From Tenodera sinensis (Eukaryota > Arthropoda > Insecta > Mantodea > Mantidae), in NCBI GenBank assembly GCA_030765045.1, contig CM060967.1, forward strand, positions 123,150,912-123,214,911: a stretch of DNA of 64,000 nucleotides, in the 5' to 3' direction. Under the pieces are notes generated by a model. The model did no database searches. It worked only from the letters and a program-made list of their open reading frames with translations, and was not told the origin of the DNA. This document shows, piece after piece, positions 36,401 to 47,506 of the stretch. The translations under genes and the position numbers were made by a program. The first letter of the stretch is position 1; each line of letters starts with the position of its first letter.

Positions 36401-36938
36401 TGTATAGCAAAATGAATTGCATACATATCTTCTGTATGAACAAATACATATACGTGCCGAATTTCTGGCTGATCGGTCAAGCGGTTCAAGAGTGTATTAT
36501 GAATATATGAATGTATGTATGTTTGTCCTCTAAGCACTCTTAAACCGCTTGACCGATCAGCCAGAAATTCGGCACGTATATGCATTTTTTCATAGAGAAG
36601 ATATGTACGCTATTCATTTTGCTATATAATGTAACATTCACATGGTTTTCTCGACTCACTTTTCTTTTACGTGACACATTTGTTACCTCTATTCGCCTAT
36701 CAAAATACAATTCATACCATTTTCTAGGATTGAAATACAAATACAACGTTTTACATTTACACATCTTTCTCTGCTTACTTTTCTTCCAGTGGTATTTGGG
36801 GGTTACCAACAATGCTTTTGCATAGTGTTTTCCCAGTGTTTTTATTTATTTTGGGTTCTTTTTAGTGTCCAACATAAGTCTGAAAGTTGTAGGGTTAAAG
36901 TTGTCAAGCCACGGGCAACGCTGGGTATTTCGGCTAGT
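36401..36938 (+). mobile_element. Palindrome plus Helitron-like 3' terminus
   Basis: Arms 36401-36494 and 36534-36627 are inverted copies ('gcggttcaagagtg' / 'cactcttaaaccgc' at the centre, 'tatagcaaaatgaatt' / 'cattcattttgctata' outside) around a 39-bp loop. Further right, 36905-36938 ends 'cacgggcaacgctggg', 'tatttcgg', CTAG, T. A GC hairpin-like segment 8 nt before CTRR-T is the hallmark of Helitron 3' ends, and the CGGGCAACGC…CTAGT form is widespread in animal non-autonomous Helitrons. The 5' end was not identified. Confidence 0.5.
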
Positions 36939-38834
36939 AAGGCCCTTTCTACAAATGTTTTAACGCAATTTACATGAAACATGCAGTTTTAACAATAGAA
37001 AGGTCATGGAGTGCAGCTCATTAGATTTGAGATTATACCCATCCAACACATTTTCTCCTTTTATTGTGTGATAAAGTGAAAACGAAAACGAGGAACTTTA
37101 ACCTAATGCTGGATCTTCTTGGACCACTCTCTTACAAATGCAAACGAAGCAGTTTAGGCCTGCATATGCATGCGACTGGTGTCGTTTAGGTGGGGAGAAT
37201 CCTCCAAGGCTCTCGACGTTTCCTGAAGAAGAATCTTCTTCACTTCCGTTAACTAATCAGATTTTATGGGCTTTAAGGAGGGTTTTACACCCCTAGGAGA
37301 GTCTTAGCTCATATCTCCCACTCTAGGACCTCTTGCCCTGGGCGAAAAAATAGGAGGGGACTCAAATCGCCTATCAGAAGCGATTTCCTAATCAATTCGA
37401 CATATTCACCACCCTTGCTTGCAGTCACCACCCCTGGTGCAATCAACCGGTAATAAAGACACGATGGATCCGCCATGACTCAGTCGTTAGACCTTATATT
37501 CAAATTGTAATTGGGGAGGGAATCAAGGGGGGTGCAAGACGCTGCCTGAACAATGAAATTCACGACCAATAAAATGTTGCGAGGAGCCGCAATGAATATG
37601 GATTCCCTTGCTGATGGGCACTTCAGTTTTCAAGTTTTCGCACCAGAGAGATATTTCCATTAACTGTCGCATTTTCTTTGTTTTAGGAGCCCATACTATT
37701 TCATGCCAAGTTATTTTGTTCTCACTTTACAATACTGATGTTCCTAATGTATTTCCTGAATCCTCAGCGGTTTTCACAAAGCAATTACAGGACGTGAAAC
37801 AAAGTATAAAACATTAAAATTTCTGTTTATTTGTTTACTATCTTCTGAGGAATTACTTTTGCGGAACACGATACATATTAGGCATTTATTTATTTACTTC
37901 AATATGATCATAGTGTTTTTGCAACAAAAACCAAAATCCATGCTATTACGATTAAATGTAATCCTCATCATTCGCACGTGCCAACACACTGCTTATTTTA
38001 GTGGGTCCTCCCCATCCTTCACCACAGGTACATTTGACTGCAGTCACTGAGACTCGAACTCACAACGTTTTATTTTGAATGGATGACAGTAAAGTTTGTA
38101 TCGCCTACGTGAATGTGTCTAAATATGAAAACCGATTTAGGAATTAGAGAAAGAACTGCGAATGTGGCAAAATAATTCACACATTTAGACGTTAAACCTT
38201 GACATAAATAGTTTCATTACCTATACATTTCGCTGAAGGTAAGTCCGGGAGGATAGAGGAAACCAAATCGATTGTCAGATATTTGAAAGCTAATTAAGTG
38301 ATTGTTAAATTATATAGAGAATATGACTATCAAGAGTTGCGTTTGTTAAGACTATTTCACGAATTAATGGTTGATATAGCCTATGAACTACTATTTAAAC
38401 GCTATGTTGTAATTACTACCTTCTTATATACATCAACGTCCATTGCACGGCCTACAAGATTATTTTATTGATGCTCCAATGTTTTAAGATTTTGGGAATA
38501 TCAGGAATTGGATTATCTGATACTAGTTTATAATTTGGTTCAATTCAAAATTTGTGCAACTGATTCCACACATTTCCTGTTGTATTCTGCATTCAGAGGT
38601 TCCCCTCTTCAAATTATTTAATTTATTTCAGCACTAGATGCTGCAGCGAAGCACGAGTCAGCCATTTTTAACATTGAAACCTAGCAGCTCTGTTCCATCA
38701 AATTTCCTAAGCTGTTGCGCATCTGTAGGACAATGTAGTTAGATTCTCTAAATTGATCATAACATTAGAAAGCCAGAGGAGGCGATAATTAAAATTTAGA
38801 AGAGGTGATAATGAAATTCGATAAATTTTCGCGA
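36939..38834. other. No recognisable feature
   Basis: 37100-37600 is somewhat more GC-rich and may be an old element, but no motif is recognisable. The rest is AT-rich. Confidence 0.5.
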
Positions 38835-39234
38835 ATCAAGGTTGTCTTGTTCTTCTTTCCCGGATTACCCTCCCCCTATGTAGGACTTACACCCCCTAGG
38901 ACCTGCAAGCCATTGTCTAGGGTCAGACGCCTGCCGGGGAGCAGAGGAATCTATGGACCAGACAGAGTGAAGACCTGGAAGAGAGTGGTTAGCCAAGTAC
39001 CAAGTATGATAGTGAGGAAGAGGATGATACAAAATGCAGGCAAAATGGATGATTCGAAATGGGATAATGGAGCAGTTGGTGGAATGAGTGGCGGGGAAAC
39101 CGGAGAACCCTGAGAAATCCCGCCCAGATGCCGCCACCACGAATACCACATGCGGGTCCCTGGGATCGAACCTGGGCCGCCTAGGTGGTAGTCGAACGTT
39201 CTAACCGCATGGCCACGGCGATGCCATCAAGGTT
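38835..39234 (-). mobile_element. SINE-E copy with 9-bp TSD
   Basis: The element at 38844-39225 (382 bp) is flanked by ATCAAGGTT copies (38835-38843, 39226-39234). On the minus strand it begins with a tRNA-like head: A-box-like 'tggccatgcggttagaacg', then 'ccaggttcgatcccaggg' with a perfect B box (GGTTCGATCCC). The body is GC-rich, against AT-rich flanks. The overlapping ORFs have no family resemblance. Confidence 0.8.
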
Positions 39235-39339
39235 AAGGTCAATACTTAAAATTTGAAACTGTTACTGATTGGTTGCACGCATAGATAATATTCTGGTCCA
39301 GAAATTCCATATTCTTTCAACAAAATATTATTTTTATTA

Positions 39340-39450
39340 TTACACACACATAAGCTCTTTTAAGGCATTTTGTTCAGAGGACCTCAACATTTCCGGTGAT
39401 GTTCCGACGTCAAGTTTTGGATGGAATATAATATTTTCCCTACCTAACGT
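39340..39450 (+). repeat. HP repeat, diverged 3' fragment
   Basis: 'acacacacataagctc', 'agaggacctcaacatttccg', 'gtgatgttccgacgtc' and 'tggatggaatataatatt' track the last ~100 bp of the family. Confidence 0.6.
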
Positions 39451-41216
39451 AAGTACGCTGTATAGCAGTACTGTCCAAATGTATGCGCTCGGATGCATTT
39501 AAGGAGGCGCGGGTACCATCACTGTTGCGATGAGTACCCTTTTTGAGAGTACGCTACCACTGGCAAGGGAAGTGATGAATACAGCTTTGGGTGTATAACA
39601 ACATACTTAATGGGTATGTGCTGGGAAAATATTCGGAAGAAAATAGTATTGTCTAGAAACTTGAATTAATATTAGAAATCGTAGGAGTACATAAATAGCT
39701 TCTTATGAAAGGTGCCAGAAAAATACATCACGGCGCCGCGTTGAACAGCGGTGCTGTGTAGAAATTAAGACATTAACATCAATTTTTCGAAGTACAGCTT
39801 GTTGGCTTGATAAACAACGAAGCATCACTTGTTTTCGTTCCTTTGTTATGTGTTATTCCAGGGCTCGTAGCTATTAACCCCCACGCTCTCCCCTCATTTT
39901 CCTGGAGGGCGAATAAATGGTGTGACAAATAGGCAGCTAATTGCTATAAGGATGCAGAGGGTTAATAAAGCATTCCTGACATGTTCAGTTTTTGGAGCTC
40001 AGTGTATGTAAAAACATCGCCTATAACATTTTAGACCTCCAAGAAATCAAGAAAATTCACTTTTTTACCTTTTCGTACTAATTATTCCATAGAAGTGTTA
40101 AGGGTAGGGTTTTGTGTTACCATTAGGTGAGTTTACGAAACGAGGCCGTATGGTCCTATAAGTAAACTATCACTTGTGTGACAAACACTGTTTTTAGACA
40201 ATAAATAAATTAATGCCATATTGATTTCAGGGGTGTATGTAGCTAAGAGAAGGGGCCTAAGGTGAGACCAACATACTCTTACAGCAACAATGTTCCTTAG
40301 TTAAAAGTAGAAGTGCATAGGTAAATACATTTGAATTCTTGAATTTCAAAATTTTACTGGAAAAGTCCCTTAATTTCCAAAGAATTCTCTCATTCGAATT
40401 AAATACCTACGCCGAGGGAAAAATCTCTTGACCTGGTAACAGTGAATAGAAATGCGTCACATACTTTGAAATCCCTTCTATTTAGTGCACTCATCGTACC
40501 TCAACTACCAGATGCCTCCACAAGCACAAGTAAAGATCCGTCACCATCCATCAGTCACGTCAGAGCTGAAGCTCTACATGAAGGTGTTCAAAACATGTAT
40601 TTAAACCAAGTAAATGAAGTGTTAATACCTTTACAACGAGTCACCTCAGTTTTAGTATTTGTTCTCTTATCTGTTGACTTGTATCTTGGTACACTTAAAG
40701 CACTTCTCACTTATCTAAGGTAGCAAGCTTCCTGGAGAGCACGAATTTACACTTCACATAAAAGAATTTTTCCCCTCACTTTCTATTTCCGCTGTCTTCA
40801 TCTCTTGTTCGTTCTGCATGACACTCAGCAGAGACTTGATCCCAGAACATTATGAACATTCATCTCTGGGTAAGTAGCACCATTAGTGGGTAAAGTCAAC
40901 GTCTGGGGAACCTGACCACCATGGAGGTATGGGCTACGTAACAATTTTCTAGCGTCCCCCCTCATGTCTTGGTTTTTTCGGGGATTCTCTGGGTCGCTAG
41001 GTTAAATGCAAATTCCTGTTCCTTCATTTTATTACACTTCTCATCTCATCTCACCGTTCATCTAGCTGGTCTCTTTCAGAGTAGTAAGTTTCAGCGAGGA
41101 TTTCGGCTTTGCATGGCAGGAAATATGTTCCCGGTAAGCCTTCGTTCTTCGGTGGGGAGGTCCGAGCCGCCCTGGGGGATGTATAACTTGGACCTATCAT
41201 AGCAATTACATATAGC
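39451..41216. other. No recognisable feature
   Basis: The 93-codon plus frame at 40442-40723 has no family resemblance and starts with GTG; not called. Confidence 0.5.
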
Positions 41217-42399
41217 TATGAGAGTCACTGCAAAAGTTTTGAGATGTGAGAAAATGAAATATTATCCACTCAAATTGGATGCAGGATGGGGTAACCCCAT
41301 CCTTTGTGAGTAAACCGGTATCAGGTGATAACTCTTCCACTCCAGGAATTCCAGCAGCGCAAGGATGAGCAACCCGCGGCTCCCAACCCGCATAGAGCTT
41401 GGAAGAGAGTGTTTTCGCTCTTAGCAGGCATGGAAGTTTTCATCATTGGGAACAGAAAATAGGTCACATGGAGACAGGTCGGACTCAGGTGCTGAATGAA
41501 CCATAAGTTTGACCTCTCTAGACTCCAGAAACTGAATGGTGATGTTGGCGGACGTGCGTACGCGTTATGGTGGTGAGGAATAATACCACGCAGTGGCTGC
41601 CGTTCTTGAAGCTTGGCAAAAGCTTTTGGCCAGCAGACTGTGGTGTACGAATTAGGGGTAACCGTACTTTGCTCCTCCAGAGAAATAGTTGTCACAAGAC
41701 CACCCTTTAGGAAAATGAGGCCAACATTTTCTTATGGACACTGGCGATACTTCACGTTTGTCGATGGATTGTCATCAGAAAAGGTCCACACCATTGCTTG
41801 CCGCTTTGTCTCCCGATCAAACTAATAAATCCGGGTTTCATCGTCTGTGACGATGTCAAAAACCCGTTTGGATTTGCTTCAGATCTTTCAGCATTTCCCC
41901 ACACCATTCAACAGGGGTGTGTTTTTGTTCTGTGAGGCACTCATCAAAACTGCTACCGATCCAATCTGCAATGCTACCTCAATTTCCTTAAATGTTATGC
42001 GATTATTTTTGTCAAGCAATGCTGCGATGTTTTTCTCAGTTACTACTGTTGCCGGACGCGCGCTTCTCTCCTCATCTTTTAAATTCCTGAGACTACCGGA
42101 AAACTATGGCATAGGAAGGAACAATGTCTCCGAAAACCTGTGACAAACGTTCAAGACTTTGGCATTGGTTTAACCCACTTATACGATCGTAGGAAATCGT
42201 TAAGCAAAAACGCTCTCTTCCTAGCTTCATTGCAGGCACTGAGTACCTGCACGCCGCGGGTTGTTCATCCTTGTGCTGCTGGAATTCCTGGAGTGAGTCA
42301 CTACATGATACTTGTTTACCTATAAAGAATGGAGCTCCCAATTCGTGTGGATCAACTTACATTTTCTCACATCTCAAAACTTTCGTAGTGACCGTCGTA
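41217..42399 (-). mobile_element. Mariner element with long inverted repeats, TA target site
   Basis: The element at 41219-42397 is flanked by TA on both sides. Its ends are inverted repeats of about 160 bp (41219-41380) and 145 bp (42253-42397): tips TGAGAGTCACTGCAAAAG and CGACGGTCACTACGAAAG, then a shared 'ttttgagatgtgagaaaatg', then inner 'actccaggaattccagcag' and 'caacccgcgg'. Between them the minus strand encodes mariner transposase pieces in order: 'LSQVFGDIVPSYAIVFR' (HTH), 'VVTEKNIAALLDKNNRIT', VFDIVTDDETRIY (first Asp), 'YTTVCWPKAFAKLQER', and 'IPHHHNAYA', where HHDNA has lost its Asp. The third-acid SPDLAP block is degraded to LSPTCLH. It is catalytically dead. Confidence 0.85.
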
Positions 42400-43532
42400 T
42401 AAGATGAGACAACATAAGTGATTCACATACACACATATATGTTCAAACCTCTCTCGTACCTCAGACTCTTGCCTTCTTCTGGTGGTCAAGCAGTAGATGT
42501 TTTGATGCCTTGTTTCACGAGCAGTGCTTGCCTTACACCAGTCAACAAAGCGACTACATGTTATATCTCCCTGGTACCGTCTTTTCGATTGTGTGACACT
42601 TTTTGTGCCGTCTCCAATATCTCCATCTTTAATAAATATGCTGCCGGCTATTGTAGTGGTGAACTATAGGATCTTTCTCTCAGGGTATGTGTAGTTAGAC
42701 GATATCGGATCTGTTGACCTTGAAATGTAATATAGGCTATTAAATGAGCTATTCGAAGCAAGCTGCCGGCTGTTTGAGGATGCAGAATTAAGCTGCTTCT
42801 GAATCAAGCTCTTATCTATAGAGTTGTACCATTTTATGTTGAACACTTGCACTATAATATAAATAAAAATTTTACTCTATCTGTGGTATTTAAAGAGAAA
42901 TCTTATCCTAATTTTGGTCCCTTAATTATAGAATGGCACTATTCAAAATTACGTTAGTACCTCAGTACCCTAACCAGCTTCAGACGTAAAACTTCTATAA
43001 ATTATATTTATAAAATTTAAAAAAAAATAAAACACTTGACTTCCATTAACCAGAAGTACAATGTCTTAGAAAGTTCTTGAAATTTTCTTAAGTTTAAGTG
43101 TTGATGATTTATTAAAATTCTGAGAAGTAAGCGAAAACATTTTAGTAGTAATTTGAACATTTAGAATTCGAAATCGTTGCTGAGTCGAAGACTTTTCTTG
43201 GTCCCTTGAATTTTCTATCAAAGCAATGTAAAACACTCTCAAGCAATTCGAATTTCATTTTCCTTGATTCAAAGTTTTGTCCAGTAATGTTAGTAGAAAA
43301 TTATTCTCAGTGCGGAAATTTAATATGATATTTCGTCTATGTGTTCCTGCAAAAGAGGTCATCGCTTCGGGGCTGTTTGTTTTGTCGGAATGCTGTTTGG
43401 GGGTGGAATGACTTTCCTAGCTGTCGTCCTTGAGCTTCTGTACTACTCCCACATCCCCTTGTTTAAAACACGTGCGCCTTTAGTTATCACTTGAGCTTCC
43501 TGCTGTTCAGTGTGTTGCAGATCAATGTCATT
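42400..43532. other. No recognisable feature
   Basis: AT-rich, only short frames. Confidence 0.5.
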
Positions 43533-43764
43533 ATGTCTCTTAGTAAACCGCGTACCCAGTACAAGACTAAGTTTTAGGAAAAAGTCACCGTCATTCGAGA
43601 AACTGAAAAGGATGTGGGAAAAAAAATACCTGAAATCGCGAGTGACTTATGGGAAGAATAAACAGAAAATTTTAAGCAGTGCCTTGAGTGAAAATGGAAA
43701 GAGTCGAAAAAGAGGAAGAATAGAATCAAGTAATCGTAAGCTTCCACGGCCGGAGTTAGAATAA
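43533..43764 (+). pseudogene. Pogo/Tigger-type (CENP-B-like) HTH relic
   Basis: ATG at 43533 reads 'MSLSKPRTQYKTKF', stop, 'EKVTVIRETEKDVGKKIPE', 'IASDL'. After a frameshift near 43640 it continues KNKQKILSSALSENG and 'KSRKRGRIESS'. The order 'K..vI.e.E.g.k..eIA.dfgi..sTls.I.kNK.kIl' is the CENP-B/psq-type N-terminal DNA-binding domain of pogo-superfamily transposases and jerky-like proteins. No DDE domain follows, because the foldback at 43767 begins 3 bp later. Confidence 0.5.
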
Positions 43765-43766
43765 TT

Positions 43767-44040
43767 AATAGTGGATTCTTCCGGGCTGATAAGCCATGGT
43801 CTGCTAGCATTTTGATGTCCAGACGTTTCGTCAACATCTGCCGTGAACATCATCAGTGTCGTGATCTCAATCTTCTTGGAAAGTTTTCCAACGGTCACGG
43901 ACAACCAATCAATTGTGACTAAACCTTCGCCAAGATTGAGACCACGGCACTGATGATGTTCACCTCAGAAGTAGACGAAGCGCCTGGACATCAAAATGCC
44001 ACCACATCACGGCTTTATCAGCCCGGAATAATCCACTATT
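43767..44040. mobile_element. Foldback element with ~115-bp arms
   Basis: Left arm 43767-43882 and right arm 43928-44040 are diverged inverted copies: 'aatagtggattcttccggg' / 'cccggaataatccactatt' at the ends, and 'cattttgatgtccagacg' and 'gaacatcatcagtg' inside. Flanks 'agaataatt' (left) and 'agaatataatt' (right) look like an imperfect target duplication. Non-coding. Confidence 0.8.
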
Positions 44041-44904
44041 CAGAATATAATTTCTTTCAAATGTAGTTTCTTTACTTTATAGCCTTAGATATGAGTTATT
44101 ACACAATATATGAGTTATAACAAAAGTTATTACGAGACTGGCCCACTCTGCGTCACGTCTTCTGTGCTATGTCTACTTAGAGATACTAACCGACATGAAA
44201 ACATGCTGCTCTTAATAAGTAAAATTATAAGTTCAAGAATGTGATGTGATGTTCTTGACATTGCTCTCAATTACAGTAGAATTTGGTTGACTCGTAGATG
44301 AAGTGATATAAAATCATATACCTGAAGCATAGAGTTTGACACAATAACATTAACATTCCCTTTTCCAAAATAACTCGTTGTATAGCCAACACTACGATGT
44401 TTACGAATTGTGTGAGGACAGGGAAGAGATTTACGAAGTGCGTGCCAAGGTTTTCTAATAATTCCTGCGAAGTAAAACATGTAAAATGTTCCTTCCCTTT
44501 ATGGGAAGGAAAATGATCATGTTTCAACATTCTCTCTACTCTAACGCACTGTTCATCAATTTTAACATACATACCTATCTTTCCTTATTACTTACTGCCT
44601 TTTGAAAATAAAATTTGAATCCATTGATAACGAACAGTTTCCTATTTTTCTCACTGATCATTGTAGTTAGTTACCGTAGTTTCCATGGTTGGTCTGTATC
44701 GGGTTGAATCCAACTAAATGCAATACATTTATTTTAATACTGTGGAACTCTAGAACAAAATAAAGTAAATTTTTGTATTTTATACTCCTGCTAAACTTGC
44801 GGAACAGATGGTGACATCAGCACCTTCTTAAAGACTGTTCAGTTCCAACTGTTAAAGGACAACCGCACGCAATAATTGAACTCTCCCAACACATAGTGAC
44901 ACGC
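44041..44904. other. No recognisable feature; faint U-unit similarity
   Basis: 44216-44285 ('taagtaaaattataagttc', 'ttgctctcaattacag') weakly resembles the start of the repeated unit at 52672. Otherwise nothing. Confidence 0.4.
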
Positions 44905-45052
44905 TCTTGAAATATTTTGTACTACTGCGTTCCCTTTTTCCTACAAGGAAATAAAACCATCTCGATTGACATGAAATAGTTAGAAGAATACTTATTTCTA
45001 AGAATATTTTCATGAAGAGCAAACTGAAAGTAATGTAAATGCAGCACATCTG
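44905..45052 (-). repeat. HP repeat, diverged 5' fragment
   Basis: 'cctacaaggaaataa' followed at family-like distance by 'agtaatgtaaatgcagcac' and 'atctg' resembles the last ~150 bp of minus-oriented copies. Confidence 0.5.
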
Positions 45053-45371
45053 TTTATTATGTATGAAGTTGAATACTGTTTTATTTATATTTATTTTCTG
45101 TAGACATTCACTCATATCCAACATTTTGTTAATTTATTCCAGAAGGAAAAAAGATGATGGTTGAGCAAGAGCATGATAGTGAGTTGAGGACGGAACGGGA
45201 TGTTTTCCAAAGATAATTAGAAGGGTTAATATGTTAATGACACACATGTTTTAACCTAAGTCAATCAATCCATGCCAGATTTTCATGGCCATTGCTACAT
45301 GAACTTTTTTACCCTAATGAACTCAGTTTGTTCTGAAGACAACAAAGCAGATTATTGATAAACCCATCTCA
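45053..45371. other. No recognisable feature
   Basis: Nothing supported. Confidence 0.5.
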
Positions 45372-45547
45372 GTGGTGTGTGGTTAGCGAATCTACCTCAC
45401 ATTCTAGGCTCCGAAATGAAACCTCGGTATCATTCCTCACAAGGCGACTGTCATCATTTCATTCATTGATCGTTCGGTATGACCTAATAGGTTAAAGAAC
45501 GTTAAACTGTAAGTACCTCCCCCACCAAGGAAAAAAAAAAAAAAAAA
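45372..45547 (+). mobile_element. Old tRNA-like SINE with poly-A
   Basis: 'gtggtgtgtggttagcgaat' (A-box-like), a degraded B-box region 'ccgaaatgaaacctcgg', 'catcatttcattcattg', then 'gacctaataggttaaagaac' and an A-run at 45531-45547. It resembles SINE-D but is far more diverged. Confidence 0.45.
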
Positions 45548-46125
45548 TAACATAGTAATTTGGTATACCACCAAAATGTGTCAATAAATTATATGGTAGC
45601 AACCAAGAAGCATTATAAATTTATTATCTGAGACATTTCACATCGATCCATGATCGCTATTGGACACGTTTCTCCGGCCTGACGACAACGCGTACCCGAA
45701 TTTGATATAGGTACAATGGCCGCCAAAGAAAATGTCTCTGCACTTCTGGTCTATGTCACATTGTTTATCGTTGTACGAAGGTGTAGCCATTTCAGTGGCT
45801 GTTTTAGGGCATGGTGCAAAGGTACATTCCCTAAATCAACCAATGAAATGGCTACACCTTCGTACAACGATAATGTGAGCCGGACCAGGATTGAGAGAGA
45901 TTTTGTTTGGCGGTACCTATATGTTGCAAGCTTCTGCAAAGACCCTGGGGTAGGTCATCAACATCCGGTATGCTAAAAGAACAATACTTATACCGCCGTA
46001 TTTCTTGAAACGATGGAACTCTTTAGGTACCTAGTGTAATTCTAACCTACCCTAACCTACCCTAACGTAAGCTAATCTATTCTTTTTTAAATTAATGTCC
46101 CCAACATAATGCCATATTGGACGGT
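45548..46125. repeat. Short inverted repeat and TAACC-rich tract
   Basis: 45757-45794 and 45844-45877 are near-perfect inverted copies ('cgttgtacgaaggtgtagcc' and its complement) around a 49-bp loop, with a 4-nt indel; probably a small palindromic element. 46041-46075 is TAACC-rich (see interstitial telomere-like repeats). Confidence 0.65.
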
Positions 46126-46351
46126 GATAGAATGAAATGGGTGAAATGATGCTCAAATGAGCCCGAGGTCCATGGAGCTTTAAGTTACCCGACATTCGTC
46201 TTCTCAGGATAAAGGAAAACATCAGAAAAAACCTTACCCGAATAACTCAGTGAAATTCGAGGTCACGACCTCTTGAACGTGAGACAGACACGCTAACGAG
46301 CACCTAGGCGGGCAAAATCAAATCTAACCTAACCTAATATAAGCTAACCTA
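46041..46351. repeat. Interstitial telomere-like TAACC stretches around a SINE
   Basis: 46041-46085 ('ctaacctaccctaacctacc') and 46322-46351 ('aatctaacctaacctaat') are short degenerate TAACC arrays, complement of the arthropod TTAGG telomere unit. Both continue into the same 'taagctaa.ctat' sequence, so they look like one duplicated ~40-bp segment on either side of the SINE-D copy. Confidence 0.5.
46126..46312 (-). mobile_element. SINE-D copy
   Basis: Minus-oriented: 'gaatgaaatgggtgaaatg', 'ctcaaatgagcccgaggtcc', 'gacattcgtcttctcagg', then the tRNA-like head 'gacctcttgaacgtgagac' to 'gctaacgagcacctagg'. Confidence 0.8.
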
Positions 46352-46352
46352 T

Positions 46353-46785
46353 CGTTCCTTTCACTATCTGCCGAGTTTTAAAGCTCCATCAGATGGGCTG
46401 TAGAATGAAGTTTCAATATAGGAACATGCGCTTTCACAAACTTGCCTAAACTCCTCGCAAAATGAATTTCAGCAAAAACCTACATTTACCTTGAACTTTG
46501 TTTGCATTTGGTATAAAAAGGTAAAAAGTTATTAGAGATGGCAAAATACTACCTGAAACTGGTAGAGATGTTTAAAATAAGCATGTTGTGTCAAGTAATT
46601 TTTCCTACTTTCACCCATTTGAAATACTCCATGTAGCAAGTTTATAAATTCACCAAACAAATGCCATTTAACAAATATGTTAGCGTTTCTTACCTTTCTT
46701 CCCTTATTTTTTTCATTAGAAATAAATACTTGAATGATGATTTCTCAAGCTAATTTTTCACTGTCGGAAAAGTAGTGACATTTAT
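46353..46785. other. No recognisable feature
   Basis: Nothing supported. Confidence 0.5.
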
Positions 46786-47506
46786 ATGAATATACAAGAT
46801 GTCCCAAAATTAGACCGACAAATTAGGGAGGTGATATATAAAGTTATTTTAAACACTTTTTACTAAGGAAAGTTGTTTGCTGCGGTGCTTCGTTTAAGCG
46901 TTAGACGAATTAATGTCACAGATTACTGTATTCCAGTCAGTTTAAGTATTTAAGGCAAAAACAACATTGCATTTATCTTAGTAAGGCACACAATCTTAAT
47001 CCACGAAACAAACACAAAACACATAAGCAAAAGACAAACATCTCATTGTTTACAGTTAATCACAGAATTACTACCCAAAATTAGACCGACAAACTTTTAA
47101 ACCAGAGAAATGGCTGGTGCCTTTGCGAGAGTTGTCAGAATAGAGCACGCCGATGCACTCTTTGTATTAGTCGCAATGGTCGCGCGTTCCAACATTTACT
47201 TTGAATAGTAAAGCTGTGATTAACTGCAAACAATGAGATGTTTCTGTTTCGTTTATGTGTTCTGTGTTTGTTTATTGGATTAAGTTTGTGTGCCTTACTA
47301 AGATAAGTGCAATACTAATTTGCATTCTTGGTTTCGCCGTAAATATCTGAACTGGGTGGGAGGCAGTAATCTGTGACATTACCTCGTCTAGCTCTTAAAC
47401 AAAGCACCGCAGCAAACAACTTTCCCTATAAAAAATGTTTAAAATAATGTAATCTATCAGCTCCCAAAGTTTGTCTGTCTAATTTTGGGACATTCTATAT
47501 ATTCAT
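46786..47506. mobile_element. Palindromic element with ~290-bp inverted repeats
   Basis: Left arm 46786-47072 and right arm 47207-47506 are inverted copies throughout, including 'gatgtcccaaaattag' / 'ctaattttgggacattc' at the tips, 'gttgtttgctgcggtgctt', 'gtcacagattactg' and 'atctcattgtttacagtt'. A ~134-bp spacer lies between. The spacer starts with a third, direct copy of the tip motif (47073-47098, 'cccaaaattagaccgacaaa'). No ORF. TA-rich ends fit a Tc1/mariner-type non-autonomous element. Confidence 0.85.

Noticed and set aside
38865..39149. Overlapping open frames in both directions
   Set aside because: They fall inside the GC-rich SINE-E body, where stop codons are rare by composition.
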